Shown here: positions 38,811 through 48,042 of the stretch, piece by piece
How positions within the stretch are numbered: the first letter of the stretch is position 1
Layout: the number at the start of each line of letters is the position of its first letter
Assembly: GCA_020723345.1 (NCBI GenBank)
Contig: DYJA01000006.1
Span: forward strand, 85,921-149,920
Reading direction: 5' to 3'
Origin: Candidatus Aquidulcis sp.
GTDB taxonomy: Bacteria > Chloroflexota > Anaerolineae > UBA4142
DNA length: 64,000 nt
Translations under genes and position numbers: made by a program
Notes under the pieces: model-generated
Database searches by the model: none
The model's input: only the letters and a program-made list of their open reading frames with translations
What the model was told of the DNA's origin: nothing

Positions 38811-41303
38811 ATGATGGTGGAACAACCGAAACTCGTTCTATCTCCCGCGCTCGCGCTCTTTTCGCTCTGGATCATTCTCTTCGTCTTGATCTTCACCGGC
38901 GGTTACGCGTTCAATTTTCTCGGCTTGCCCGCCGCCCCGATCCCAATTTTCATTTTTGTCTGCGCTGGATTTATCTTCGTCGCGCGCTGGGCGGCAACCA
39001 CCGGACTGCGCGTCGCCGCCGACCGGCTCGAACTTGCCGGATTTCTGTTCGTGTCTATCGGCGCGTGGATTTATTTCATCGCACCGTCGCTGCCGACCTG
39101 GGTGCCGCCGTCGTATTCCGGCGATCCCGCGTTCCACTACATGTTCGCCGACAGTGTATTCACGACCGGACGAATAGTCAGCGACGATCCCGGCGGTCCG
39201 TCGCTAGTCGTCGCGACGTTCGCGGCGTGGCTGCGCGTCCCGCTTGTGCGCGTGCTACACCCGGTTGCGGCGTTGTGGCTCGCGCTCACCGCCGGGGCGA
39301 TCTACGGAATCGCGTGCGCGCTCTTGCCCCCGCGCGCGGCATCCAAAGTGATCGCGCTGTTCGCGCCGTTCTACCTTTTTATCGCGTGGGATTATTTTCC
39401 CGGACTGATTCTGGGCGCGAACTATTTTTTCACGCAAGCCGCCGGGCAACTTTTTGTCGTCGCGTTCGTGTGGCATCTCGTTGAATTCGTCAAGGTCGAT
39501 CATCCGTTCCTCGATGCGTTCGTGATCGCGACGTTCGTCGCAGTGTGGGTCACGTACCAACTCTGGCTCCCCGTGCCCGCGTTGATGTTCGCGTGGGTGG
39601 GATGGCAAGGTTGGCGCGCGGGCGGCGCGGCGCGGCGGCGCGTGCTTCGCGCCGGACTGATCATCGCGGCGATCCTGGTTTTGTTCATGCTCGCCACGCG
39701 ATTCACCGGCACGGAATTCATCCCATTCTTGGATCACTTCAAAGTGGACGGCGCGGTGATGGGACCCACACTCGCCGCGTTCGGCGGCGCGCTCATTCCA
39801 CTCGCGTGCGTCGGCGTTTTGTTCGCGTGGCGCGAACGCCAAACGCAAATCGTCCTCGCGTTGCTCGCGGCGGCAATCACACTCACATTATTTTTGATCG
39901 CGCTGCACATCTTTTTCGGCGCAGGAAAATATTGGTACAACAAGTCGTTTTTCCTCTGGATTTTTCCGCTCGCGCTGCTGAGCGTCATCGCGATTGAGCG
40001 CGCGTATCAATGGTTTGCGCGCGTAGTCGCCACACGCGTCGTCTCGCCGACAGTCGGATTGATCGCGTTGGCAAGCGTCCTGTCCGCAACCGCGTGGTTC
40101 GCGCATCCGCCGCGCGCTTTCTCGCCGCTCAGCGAATCGGATATCGAGGTCGCGCTGTGGGCGAAGGAAAATTTGAACACGCTCCACATCAATTACATCG
40201 GTCCGAAAAGTCTGATCGCGCAATGGCTCGGCGTCGCGTTGTGGGGCGAAAAATATCCGCGCGATTTGTGGGTCGATCTCGCGCGCCTGGGTCCGCGCAC
40301 GTTCGAAGAATGGTACGCCGCGCCGGGCTGGGGACAATATCTTTTCATCACGCGCGATCAACATCATCCGCTGACGCCGGATCTGCGCGTGGTGTACCAG
40401 CGCGGCGGCAGCATGATCGTGCAAAAGCCAACCGCGCCCGCGCGCGCTGAGCCGCCGACGTACACCGGCGCGGTGCTCTCGCTCGCCGATTTCGACCTGC
40501 CGCGCACGACATTTCATCCGGGCGAAACGCTCTCGGTGACCGCGCAAATTCAAACACAGCGCGTACCGCCACGCCGCGTCGTCTGGCGATTGCAGTTGCG
40601 CGATTTGCAGAATGATCCGTCAGCGGAAATGCGAGTTGAACCGTTCGACGATCAATTTCCGATGCAGCGCTGGGCGAATGGCATCGCTTTGACGCAGACC
40701 TTCGCGCTACACCTGCCGACGGACGTGCGACCAGGGTTGTACGATTTGCAACTCGGTTTGTATTTCGTCAGCAACGGCGAACCGCTCGCGTTCAAATCGG
40801 CAGACGGCGCGGCAGACGACGTGATCCACTTGGGCAAGATCAAGATCGCGCTGCCGCCCATGACGACGCACGAACTTGGCGCGCTCACGCGCACCGACGC
40901 GCAAATCGGCGACGCGTTTCGTCTGCTCGGCTATCGCCTGCGAAAAACTACGCCGCTCCGACCCGGCGATTCGTTCCAGGTGATTTTGTATTGGCAAGCG
41001 CGCGCGGCGAATTCGCCCGACTATACCGTTTTCGCGCATCTGCTTGATTCCTCCGGCAAACTCGTCGCGCAGCGCGACGCCGCGCCGCGCGACGGCACGT
41101 ATCCAACTTCGATCTGGGCGCAAGACGAAATCGTGCCCGATGTCTACGAACTGACGATTCCGCGCGATGCCGCGCCCGGCGAATATCGGGTGAGCGTTGG
41201 AATGTATCAGTGGCCTCAATTGAAACGCCTGCCGGTCGTCGACGCCGCGCAGCGCGCGCTAGGCGATCATTTTGAACTGCCAATTATTCTGCGCGTGGAA
41301 TGA
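38811..41303 (+). CDS. Large polytopic membrane protein, glycosyltransferase-like, paralogue 1
   Basis: An 830-residue protein: about 12 transmembrane helices (residues 12-440) followed by an external part of about 380 residues. The membrane part has LHPVAALWLALTAGAIYGIACALLPPR and FHYMFADSVF after the first loop, an arrangement like GT-C/GT39-type enzymes. The C-terminal half has two beta-rich modules (FHPGETLSVTAQIQT; FQVILYWQARAANSPDYTVFAHLLD, PGEYRVSVGMYQ), the last being common at the end of Chloroflexota GT39-like proteins. Paralogue of the next gene. Catalytic residues are not certain. Confidence 0.75.
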   Translation: MMVEQPKLVLSPALALFSLWIILFVLIFTGGYAFNFLGLPAAPIPIFIFVCAGFIFVARWAATTGLRVAADRLELAGFLFVSIGAWIYFIAPSLPTWVPPSYSGDPAFHYMFADSVFTTGRIVSDDPGGPSLVVATFAAWLRVPLVRVLHPVAALWLALTAGAIYGIACALLPPRAASKVIALFAPFYLFIAWDYFPGLILGANYFFTQAAGQLFVVAFVWHLVEFVKVDHPFLDAFVIATFVAVWVTYQLWLPVPALMFAWVGWQGWRAGGAARRRVLRAGLIIAAILVLFMLATRFTGTEFIPFLDHFKVDGAVMGPTLAAFGGALIPLACVGVLFAWRERQTQIVLALLAAAITLTLFLIALHIFFGAGKYWYNKSFFLWIFPLALLSVIAIERAYQWFARVVATRVVSPTVGLIALASVLSATAWFAHPPRAFSPLSESDIEVALWAKENLNTLHINYIGPKSLIAQWLGVALWGEKYPRDLWVDLARLGPRTFEEWYAAPGWGQYLFITRDQHHPLTPDLRVVYQRGGSMIVQKPTAPARAEPPTYTGAVLSLADFDLPRTTFHPGETLSVTAQIQTQRVPPRRVVWRLQLRDLQNDPSAEMRVEPFDDQFPMQRWANGIALTQTFALHLPTDVRPGLYDLQLGLYFVSNGEPLAFKSADGAADDVIHLGKIKIALPPMTTHELGALTRTDAQIGDAFRLLGYRLRKTTPLRPGDSFQVILYWQARAANSPDYTVFAHLLDSSGKLVAQRDAAPRDGTYPTSIWAQDEIVPDVYELTIPRDAAPGEYRVSVGMYQWPQLKRLPVVDAAQRALGDHFELPIILRVE

Positions 41304-41310
41304 TCCCAGA

Positions 41311-41380
41311 TGTCATTTCGAGCGAAGCGAGAAATCCCGGTGTTCCAACAACAAGATTTCTCGCTCCACTCGAAATGACA
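41311..41380. repeat. TCATTTCGAGCGAAGCGAGAAATC palindrome
   Basis: Left arm TGTCATTTCGAGCG with GAGAAATC pairs with right arm GATTTCTCGCT and TCGAAATGACA. It lies between the two paralogues. Related copies: 51052-51140 and 59253-59320, both inside genes. Confidence 0.8.
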
Positions 41381-41393
41381 ATCCGTTTGATAA

Positions 41394-43976
41394 ATGAAAC
41401 CTGCAAATAACCGCATCCAATTTTCTTCTTCGCAAACGCTGTTCACGCTTGGCTTTCTCTTTTTCTTTTTCACGCTGCTGAACGGCTATCTGCAAAACCT
41501 CGTCGCCGATTATCGCGCCGACGCGTCGCTTGTCCTCATCGGCGTCGTCGTCGAGATGACAGTGGCGCTCGCGCTCGCGTTCCGTTTCGTCGCGATCCAA
41601 TTCGATCCGTTGGAGGCGGCGGGTTTTGTGATCGTCACCTTCGGCGTGTGGGTGTATTTTGTCTACGCCGCGCTGCCGACGCTCTTGCCGCCGACGCAAT
41701 CCTCCGACGCGGTGCGCGTCTACCAGCAAGTCCTGTTCTCGTACCCCGAAGGCAAATTGGTCAGTTGGTACCCGGCGGGCGGCGCGTTCGTCACCGCGAT
41801 GCTTGCGCGCTGGCTGGATTGGCAGCCGCTGCGCGTGCTCCATCCGGTTGCCGCGAGTTTTCTCGCGTTGAGCGCGGGCGCGGTGTACGGGATCGCGTGC
41901 GCGCTGTTGCCGCCGCGCCGCGTCTCCAAAATCGCCGCGCTCGTCGCGCCCGCGCTTCTATTCGTTCCCTGGTCGTATTTCGCCGGGACGATCAACTGGG
42001 AGCAGTATTTTTTCGCGCAAGTGTTCGCGCAATATTTCATTCTCGCCGCACTGTGGTTCACGATCAGTTACGCGCAAGATTCGAACTGGGGATTTGCCGC
42101 GCTGCTCGGCGCGGTGCTGCTCGGCGTCGTCGCGGCGTACCCGATTTTTGTCGCGCTGCCGCTCGCGCTGTTCGCGCTCGTCATCGCTGCGCGAATTTTC
42201 GCGGCGCGTGTACGCCCGCCATCGCAAAGCATTGACGACGCACCCGAGTCGTTGTCGCGTCCGCCAACGCGATCCGACGCGCGGCGCGCGTTGATCACGC
42301 TCGCGTTTTTTGCCGCGTTGATGATCCTCGCGGCAATCGCGTTGCAACAAGGCGGCATTCTCGAATTGCTCACGGGCGAAAAATCCGCGCGCGGCGATGT
42401 CGGCGCGGGCGGTGTGACGAAACCGTCGCTCGACGCGCTCGGCGGTCCGATTTTTCTCGCGCTCGCGCTCGGCGGCGCATGGTTCGCGTGGCAACACGGC
42501 GCGGCGGGCAAAACGATCCTGGGTTTGTTGCTCGTGTGGCTCGGGCAACTCGTCGCGCTCTTGGCAATCCAGCCGTTCTTCCCGGTTTCCGATTACCGCG
42601 TCGACAAAACGTTTTACATTCTCGTCTTTCCGCTCGCGCTGCTGGCGACGCTGCCGCTCGCGCGCGCGTTCGACCGCGCTGCCGCGCGCGTGCAGTTATC
42701 GCCGCGTGCGTTCGTCGCGGGATTTTGCGCGGCAATCATTTTATTGAGCGCGGCAGTTCTTGTTTTCCGTCCGCCGAAAGTGTACTCGCCGCTCACCGAA
42801 TCGGAACTGCAAGTCGCGTTTTGGGCGAAAGGTTTTTTCAACAACACGTACCAAGTCGCGTATCTCGATCAGGAACCGATCAGCGCGTACTGGCTCAGTA
42901 TCGGCATTTGGGGCGAGCACATTCCGAGCGAATGGTTTCAGTGGATTCCCGCCGGACGCAAAATGGGTCCCGCGACGTTCGACGATTGGTACGTTGACGA
43001 TACGTGGCAAGACAAATTGCTGGTGCGCTACATTGACGAAGTGCCGGTGAAGATGCACGTGCTCTATCGCTCGGGGCAGAGCGCGATCCTCGAAAAAGAT
43101 CCGCCGCAAGTTTCGGGACCGATGCCGGAGCACCGCGCGCCGCCGCATCTCGTCGAAATGAATTTCGACAACACGCTCACGATCCTGGGTTACGACATTT
43201 CGAAAACTATTTTCGCGCCGGGCGAAACGATTTCGTTGACGACGCTCATTCAAACGCTGTATCCGCCCTCCGCAACGGTTGGCTGGCGCGTCGAATTGAT
43301 CGACGCGGCGAACCAGGTCGCGAGCCGCGTCGAAGCGGAACCGTTCGGCGGAAAATATCCGTTGCAGCGTTGGCCCCCCGGTCTGCAAGCCGCCGTGCCG
43401 TGGCGATTGCCGCTCGATCCGAACATCGCGCCGGGGCTGTACAATCTGCGGCTGGGTTTGTTCCGCCGCGTCGACGGCGAGATGATCGACGCGATGCCGA
43501 TCTATTCGGTTTCGACGGCGGACTGGGCGTTTCACGCGCCGCTCGCGCGCATCAAAATTCCGGTCGCGCGACCGAGCGCGGACGAATTGCGCGCGACGAA
43601 ATCGCTCCAAGCGCGCGTCGGCGACAAATTCATTCTGGCAAATTACGCGCTGGAAGCCGACCGCGCGGCAAACCGCGCGCATCTGACGTTGTACTGGCAA
43701 TGCGCCGCGCCGAGCGACGCGGACTACATCGTGTTTGTGCATCTGCTCGACGCGTCCGGCACGATCGTCGCGCAGCGCGACGCGCGACCGCGCGATGGAA
43801 AATATCCAACGACGATCTGGGATGTTGGCGAAATCGTCAAGGACGAGTACGACTTGGCGATTCCTGCCGACGCGCGCGGACCGTTCTCGCTTGCCGTCGG
43901 AATGTACGCGCCGCTCACGCAAAAACGTCTGCCGATTGGCAACAGCGATCACATCATTATCAATGTAGGATTTTAG
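41394..43976 (+). CDS. Large polytopic membrane protein, glycosyltransferase-like, paralogue 2
   Basis: An 860-residue protein with the same layout as 38811-41303: LHPVAASFLALSAGAVYGIACALLPPRRVSKIAALVAP corresponds closely to the neighbour's segment, and the C-termini match (YIVFVHLLDASGTIVAQRDARPRDGKYPTTIWDVGEIV; FSLAVGMYAPLTQKRLP). The conserved pair of acidic residues in the first external loop is not obvious here. The two genes arose by tandem duplication and then diverged. Confidence 0.75.
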   Translation: MKPANNRIQFSSSQTLFTLGFLFFFFTLLNGYLQNLVADYRADASLVLIGVVVEMTVALALAFRFVAIQFDPLEAAGFVIVTFGVWVYFVYAALPTLLPPTQSSDAVRVYQQVLFSYPEGKLVSWYPAGGAFVTAMLARWLDWQPLRVLHPVAASFLALSAGAVYGIACALLPPRRVSKIAALVAPALLFVPWSYFAGTINWEQYFFAQVFAQYFILAALWFTISYAQDSNWGFAALLGAVLLGVVAAYPIFVALPLALFALVIAARIFAARVRPPSQSIDDAPESLSRPPTRSDARRALITLAFFAALMILAAIALQQGGILELLTGEKSARGDVGAGGVTKPSLDALGGPIFLALALGGAWFAWQHGAAGKTILGLLLVWLGQLVALLAIQPFFPVSDYRVDKTFYILVFPLALLATLPLARAFDRAAARVQLSPRAFVAGFCAAIILLSAAVLVFRPPKVYSPLTESELQVAFWAKGFFNNTYQVAYLDQEPISAYWLSIGIWGEHIPSEWFQWIPAGRKMGPATFDDWYVDDTWQDKLLVRYIDEVPVKMHVLYRSGQSAILEKDPPQVSGPMPEHRAPPHLVEMNFDNTLTILGYDISKTIFAPGETISLTTLIQTLYPPSATVGWRVELIDAANQVASRVEAEPFGGKYPLQRWPPGLQAAVPWRLPLDPNIAPGLYNLRLGLFRRVDGEMIDAMPIYSVSTADWAFHAPLARIKIPVARPSADELRATKSLQARVGDKFILANYALEADRAANRAHLTLYWQCAAPSDADYIVFVHLLDASGTIVAQRDARPRDGKYPTTIWDVGEIVKDEYDLAIPADARGPFSLAVGMYAPLTQKRLPIGNSDHIIINVGF

Positions 43977-43987
43977 ATTTAGGATTT

Positions 43988-44575
43988 ATGATTTCTCAAA
44001 AAATTTCCGCAATCGTGCTCGCGGCGGGCGCGAGTACGCGGATGAACGGGCGCGTCAAGCAATTGCTGCCGTGGCGCGGCAAAACGCTGATCGAAAACGC
44101 AATTGAGGCGGCGACGCAATCGCACGCCGACGAAACGCTCGTCGTGCTCGGCGCGCACGCGGACGCGATCCAACCGATTGTCGAAAAGACCGGCGCGCGC
44201 ATCGTCGTTAATTCGGACTGGGCAGAGGGACACGCGACGAGTATCCGCGCCGGACTGAACGCGCTCGCGCCGGTCATCGCGGCGGCGATTTTTATCAACG
44301 CGGATCAGCCGTTTCTTACGCGCGCGGTGATCGACGCGCTGATCGAACGCTATCGCGCGACCGGCGCGCCGATCATCGCGTCGGTCTTTGCGGGCAGGCG
44401 CGGCAGTCCGGTCTTGTTCGCGCGCGCGTACTTTGCGGAATTGCAAGCGTTGCGCGGCGAGCAAGGCGGCCGCGAACTATTGGCAAAATATCCAGTCGCG
44501 CGCGTCGAGTTTGACGACGCGCGATTGGGAATCGACGTGGACACCTGGGACGAGTACAAAAAACTGAATGAGTGA
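43988..44575 (+). CDS. MobA-like nucleotidyltransferase (molybdenum cofactor type)
   Basis: A 195-residue nucleotidyltransferase of the MobA/MocA family. ISAIVLAAGASTRMNGRVKQLLPWRGKTLIE is the nucleotide-binding loop; FINADQPFLTRAVIDALIERY holds the metal-binding Asp. RRGSPVLFARAYFAEL follows the MocA pattern (cytidylyl or guanylyl transfer to molybdopterin). No xanthine dehydrogenase genes are near, so the substrate is open. Confidence 0.85.
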   Translation: MISQKISAIVLAAGASTRMNGRVKQLLPWRGKTLIENAIEAATQSHADETLVVLGAHADAIQPIVEKTGARIVVNSDWAEGHATSIRAGLNALAPVIAAAIFINADQPFLTRAVIDALIERYRATGAPIIASVFAGRRGSPVLFARAYFAELQALRGEQGGRELLAKYPVARVEFDDARLGIDVDTWDEYKKLNE

Positions 44576-44587
44576 TTGATGTTTTTT

Positions 44588-44639
44588 GCCACAGAGGACA
44601 CAGAGAGAAAACCTCTGTGCCCCCCGTGTTCTCTGCGGC
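44588..44639. repeat. CACAGAG palindromic repeat
   Basis: GCCACAGAGGACACAGAG and GTGTTCTCTGCGGC form a 52-base hairpin after the MobA-like gene. It shares type with 16185-16249. Confidence 0.8.
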
Positions 44640-44644
44640 TGAAA

Positions 44645-44673
44645 TTGACACGACCTGGTGAGCGTGGTATAGT
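44645..44673 (+). promoter_or_regulatory. Promoter of the AlkZ-like gene
   Basis: TTGACA (44645-44650), 17 bases, TATAGT (44668-44673). Transcription from it would start near 44680. Confidence 0.75.
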
Positions 44674-44725
44674 TGTGACGCAAACTTCCCCGATCAACCC
44701 GAATCAAATCGAGCGCCAGCGCGAT

Positions 44726-45511
44726 GTGATTTATCGCCGCACGCGCACGCGCCGAGTCCGCACGATGGACGACGCGGCGCGTTTTATCGACACGGTTGGT
44801 TTTTGTCTACTCTTTGCGTCTGCCCAAAACATTGAATTGCCCTCGTTGTTCGAAGCGGTCAAGGGGCGGCGCGACGCGCACATTGAGGATTGGGACGCCG
44901 ATTCGGATCGGGTGTGGGAATGGAAGAACGATCTACCGGCAAGCAAGCGCGCGTATTACGGCAAGGCGTTGGCGGGCGGCAAACCGATTTTTATTTCGCT
45001 CAAAATTTTGCCGGAGTGGCTCGCGGTTGCCGCGCCAGAAAATTTCGACGAAGCGTACCGGCGCGGGCGGATCAGTCACGACGCCAAGCGCGTGTACGAC
45101 GCGTTGCGCGACCTGGGTCCAACGCCGACGATGGCGCTGCGCGCGGCGACCGGATTGGAACGTTCGAGCAGCGGCGCGCGGTACCATCACGCGCTCGACG
45201 AATTGCAGCGCGCGCTCGTAATTCTGCCGGTCGGCGCGACGGTCGAACGCGGCGCGTGGGCGTCGCAAATTTTCGATCTCACCGCGCGTTGGTTTCCGAG
45301 GCAAGTCGCACACGCACAGAAACTCGATCTCGAACGCGCGCGGCGCGCGCTTGTCCGGCGCTACGTCCAGACGGTCATCGCCGCGACGCCCGCGATGATC
45401 GCGCGGATCTTTGGCTGGCAGCGCGAAATTCTGCGCGGGACGCTGGACGATTTGATCGCGCGGCGCAGCGTATCGAAAATGGATGGTTGGATTTTGAAAA
45501 ATGACGAATAA
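44726..45511 (+). CDS. AlkZ/YcaQ-like winged-helix DNA glycosylase-related protein
   Basis: A 261-residue protein whose winged-helix pattern (GRISHDAKRVYDALRDLGPTPTMALRAATGL; RYHHALDELQRALVILPVG; RRYVQTVIAATPAMIARIFGW) matches the AlkZ/YcaQ crosslink-repair family. The conserved Q-x-Q catalytic pair of AlkZ is not visible, so DNA glycosylase activity is uncertain. The start is not sure: the promoter excludes everything before about 44680; GTG 44726 is proposed, ATG 44764 is the alternative. It overlaps the SpoIID-domain gene by 11 bases. Confidence 0.7.
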   Translation: MIYRRTRTRRVRTMDDAARFIDTVGFCLLFASAQNIELPSLFEAVKGRRDAHIEDWDADSDRVWEWKNDLPASKRAYYGKALAGGKPIFISLKILPEWLAVAAPENFDEAYRRGRISHDAKRVYDALRDLGPTPTMALRAATGLERSSSGARYHHALDELQRALVILPVGATVERGAWASQIFDLTARWFPRQVAHAQKLDLERARRALVRRYVQTVIAATPAMIARIFGWQREILRGTLDDLIARRSVSKMDGWILKNDE

Positions 45512-46859
45512 CGAAAACGAAATCGCCTTGATGTTACCGACCTCACTCCGGGTTTTACTGCCGAACGGCCAGGTCGAAGAGATGAAGTTGGAGACGTACC
45601 TCGCGGGCGCGGTGGCGGCGGAAATCGGCGCGGACGCGCCGCTGGAAGCGTTAAAAGCGCAAGCCGTCGCGTCGCGCACGTACGTCGCATCCGCGCAGCG
45701 GCATCCCGAACACAACGCGGACGTTTGCACGACCGCGCATTGTCAAAAATGGAAACGCGTCGATCCGGTGACCGCGCCCGAAGTCTTTCGCGCGTTGAGC
45801 GAAACCTGGGGGATGGTTGCCACTCACGATGGTCAGTTGATCAGCGCGTTCTTCTTCGAACATTGCGACGGGCACACGCGCAACGCGGAGGAGATGCACA
45901 TTCCCGCGCTCGCGTATTTGCGCGGCGTGAATTGCTCGTGCGGATTTCTAACGCTCAAAGGACACGGCGTCGGCATGTGCAAACGCGGCGCGATTGTGAT
46001 GGCGCGGCGCAACGCGTCGTTCGAACAAATCCTGCAACATTATTATCGCGGCGTTTCTATCGTCCGCACCTCGACCGAAACGCCGGATGCCGCCGAGCCA
46101 AGCGAAATCACTGCCGCGCCGATTCCCAGCGAGCCGACTCCGGCGCCCAAGCCGCGGACGCGCGCGCGCAAAACTCCCACGCCGACGCCAGAGCCGGGTG
46201 AGTCACCCAAGCCGAAACGACGCGCGCCGCGCCGCGCGCAACCGCGCGAGATCGCCGAACCCCCCGCGCCTGCCCCGGTGATCGAAATTACGGCGGTGCC
46301 GGCATCCGTCGCGCTCAAACGGATTCAGATCGCGCCGAGCGCGCCCGCAAGCGAAACGGAACAGGTCGCGCCGACAGAAACACCAACCGCGCCGCCGGTC
46401 GCCGAAACGCCCGCGCCAACGATCGAACCGACGCCGCAACCGCGGCGTGTCGAATTGGATTTTCCGGTGCAAGAACCCACGCCATCGCCCGGCTGGCGAC
46501 TCGCGCAAGCCGAACCGATCGCGCCGACGCCGGGCGCGCCCGTTCCGCCCAGTGCGCCTGCGCCCCAACCCACCGAAGTGGTGATCGACGATACGCCTTC
46601 GATGATCGCGCGGCGCGTTCACGTCGATCATTTGCCGGGCGCGCGCATGATTTGCGGCGCGATGCCGCGCGCCGGCATCGTCGTCATGATCGAAGACGCG
46701 CACGGCGAAAATACGATTGTGTACAGCGGCAGCGCGCCGCAGTACGGCGAAGGCGGTTTCGAAATGGCGGTCGCGGAAGATGGCAAGTACGTGGTGACGA
46801 TTGGGGGACGCGGCATCGAAGTGCAAGTGCAAGAAGATACCGTGTTCATTCACGCGTAA
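45501..46859 (+). CDS. SpoIID/LytB-domain protein with long Pro-rich tail
   Basis: A 452-residue protein. The SpoIID domain (about 15-185) is clear: VEEMKLETYLAGAVAAEIGADAPLEALKAQAVASRTYV and LTLKGHGVGMCKRGAIVMA. SpoIID enzymes are lytic transglycosylases acting on denuded peptidoglycan. No signal peptide is visible. Residues 195-370 are a Pro/Thr/Glu-rich low-complexity region, and the last 75 residues form a small beta domain (LPGARMICGAMPRAGIVVMIEDAHGENTIVYSG). The gene overlaps the convergent glycosyltransferase gene by 10 bases. Confidence 0.85.
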   Translation: MTNNENEIALMLPTSLRVLLPNGQVEEMKLETYLAGAVAAEIGADAPLEALKAQAVASRTYVASAQRHPEHNADVCTTAHCQKWKRVDPVTAPEVFRALSETWGMVATHDGQLISAFFFEHCDGHTRNAEEMHIPALAYLRGVNCSCGFLTLKGHGVGMCKRGAIVMARRNASFEQILQHYYRGVSIVRTSTETPDAAEPSEITAAPIPSEPTPAPKPRTRARKTPTPTPEPGESPKPKRRAPRRAQPREIAEPPAPAPVIEITAVPASVALKRIQIAPSAPASETEQVAPTETPTAPPVAETPAPTIEPTPQPRRVELDFPVQEPTPSPGWRLAQAEPIAPTPGAPVPPSAPAPQPTEVVIDDTPSMIARRVHVDHLPGARMICGAMPRAGIVVMIEDAHGENTIVYSGSAPQYGEGGFEMAVAEDGKYVVTIGGRGIEVQVQEDTVFIHA

Positions 46860-48004
46860 TCAAAGTATACGTTCAACGTTTCCTCGGCGCAGCGCGCCCA
46901 CGAAAATTTCCGCGCTTGAACGATGCCGCGTTCGCGCATTTCGGCGCGGCGCGCGTCGTCAGTCAACACCGCGCGGATCGCGTCCGCCCACGCCGACGCG
47001 TTGTCCGGCGGCAAGGTGATCGCCGCGTCACCCGCGACTTCGGGCAGCGACGACGCGTTCGCGCACAGCACCGGCGTCCCGCACGCCATCGCCTCCAGCG
47101 GCGGCAAACCGAATCCCTCGTACAACGCCGGAAACAAAAACACTTGCGCTCCGGCATATAGCGCGGGTTTATCCTCTTCATCCACCCAACCGAGATAACA
47201 AAGCGCGTCGTCCGGCAATCGCGCGTCGCGCGCAAGTCGTCTTGGAGCGGGAAAAAACTCCGAATCGATTCGCCCCAGGTTCACGCCCGCGAGCGCAAGG
47301 CGATAACCCGCGCGATAAAACTCCGGCAAGCGCGCGAACGCCTCGATGATCACGCGCACATTTTTGCGCTGATCGTAGCCGCCGAGATAGAGCAAATATT
47401 TTTCGGGGAGCGCGTACTTTTTTCGCGTCGCGTCGATCTGCGCCGCATCGTCAATCGGACGATAGCGCGCGTCGGCAGCCAGATAAACGACATGCACACG
47501 CGCCGCGTCGATCTTGAGGCGACTGACGATATCGCGCTTGGAGCACTCCGAATCGGCGATGATCGCGTCGGCGCGGCGCGCGCTGAGCGCGGCGAGCGCG
47601 GTGTACGCGCGAACGAGCGCGGAACCGCGATATGCCGGCACGATCAGCGGGATCAAATCGTGAATCGTGACGACGGTGCGCGTGGACGGAAAAAACGGCG
47701 AGCCAAAGTACGGGACGTGCGCGAGCGCAGCGCGTTCGCGGCGGCACGCGCGGACGAACGCGATTTGTTCGAACCACACCTTGGCAAAATTATCGCGTAG
47801 ATGCCCGACCGCTGACCACCTCAGATGCGTCGTCGCATTCCCGTTTTCCTGCGACGCCGCACTGCCGCCGACCGCCGACGGCTGGATCACAATGTAGGCG
47901 TTGTCCGGCGCGCGTTCTTTCAACGCGGCGACGAGCGCGCGCACGTACTGCCCGCTGCCGGTTGTCGGGTGATTCCAAAAAAATCCGTTGAGCGCGATTT
48001 TCAT
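46850..48004 (-). CDS. GT4-family glycosyltransferase
   Basis: A 384-residue cytosolic GT-B glycosyltransferase. KIALNGFFWNHPTTGSGQYVRALVAAL opens it; VVTIHDLIPLI, IADSECSKRDIV, LYLGGYDQRKNVRVIIEAFARLPE and the donor motif VFLFPALYEGFGLPPLEAMACGTPVLCANASSLPEV (E-x7-E) are present. The stretch SAVGGSAASQENGNATTHLRWSAVG, residues about 48-72, is encoded by a GACCGCCGACCGC repeat. The ATG at 48004 is used; the frame upstream reads through a palindrome. It follows galE. Confidence 0.9.
   Translation of the reverse strand: MKIALNGFFWNHPTTGSGQYVRALVAALKERAPDNAYIVIQPSAVGGSAASQENGNATTHLRWSAVGHLRDNFAKVWFEQIAFVRACRRERAALAHVPYFGSPFFPSTRTVVTIHDLIPLIVPAYRGSALVRAYTALAALSARRADAIIADSECSKRDIVSRLKIDAARVHVVYLAADARYRPIDDAAQIDATRKKYALPEKYLLYLGGYDQRKNVRVIIEAFARLPEFYRAGYRLALAGVNLGRIDSEFFPAPRRLARDARLPDDALCYLGWVDEEDKPALYAGAQVFLFPALYEGFGLPPLEAMACGTPVLCANASSLPEVAGDAAITLPPDNASAWADAIRAVLTDDARRAEMRERGIVQARKFSWARCAEETLNVYFDYA
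47803..47883. repeat. In-frame GACCGCCGACCGC repeat inside glycosyltransferase
   Basis: GCCCGACCGCTGACCACC and CCGCCGACCGCCGACGGC flank a GATGCGTCGTCGCATTCC core; the whole is translated near the N-terminus of the GT4 protein. Confidence 0.75.
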
Positions 48005-48012
48005 ATTGACCT

Positions 48013-48042
48013 GTTGGACAAATTTAGAAATTTGTCCTACCT
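48013..48042. repeat. GGACAAATTT palindrome
   Basis: GGACAAATTTA and GAAATTTGTCC with flanking TAC/TTG, between galE and the glycosyltransferase gene; it overlaps the last codons of galE. Confidence 0.65.

Noticed and set aside
44576..44725. Longer N-terminus of the AlkZ-like protein
   Set aside because: It would translate the CACAGAG repeat, and the predicted promoter lies downstream of that start.
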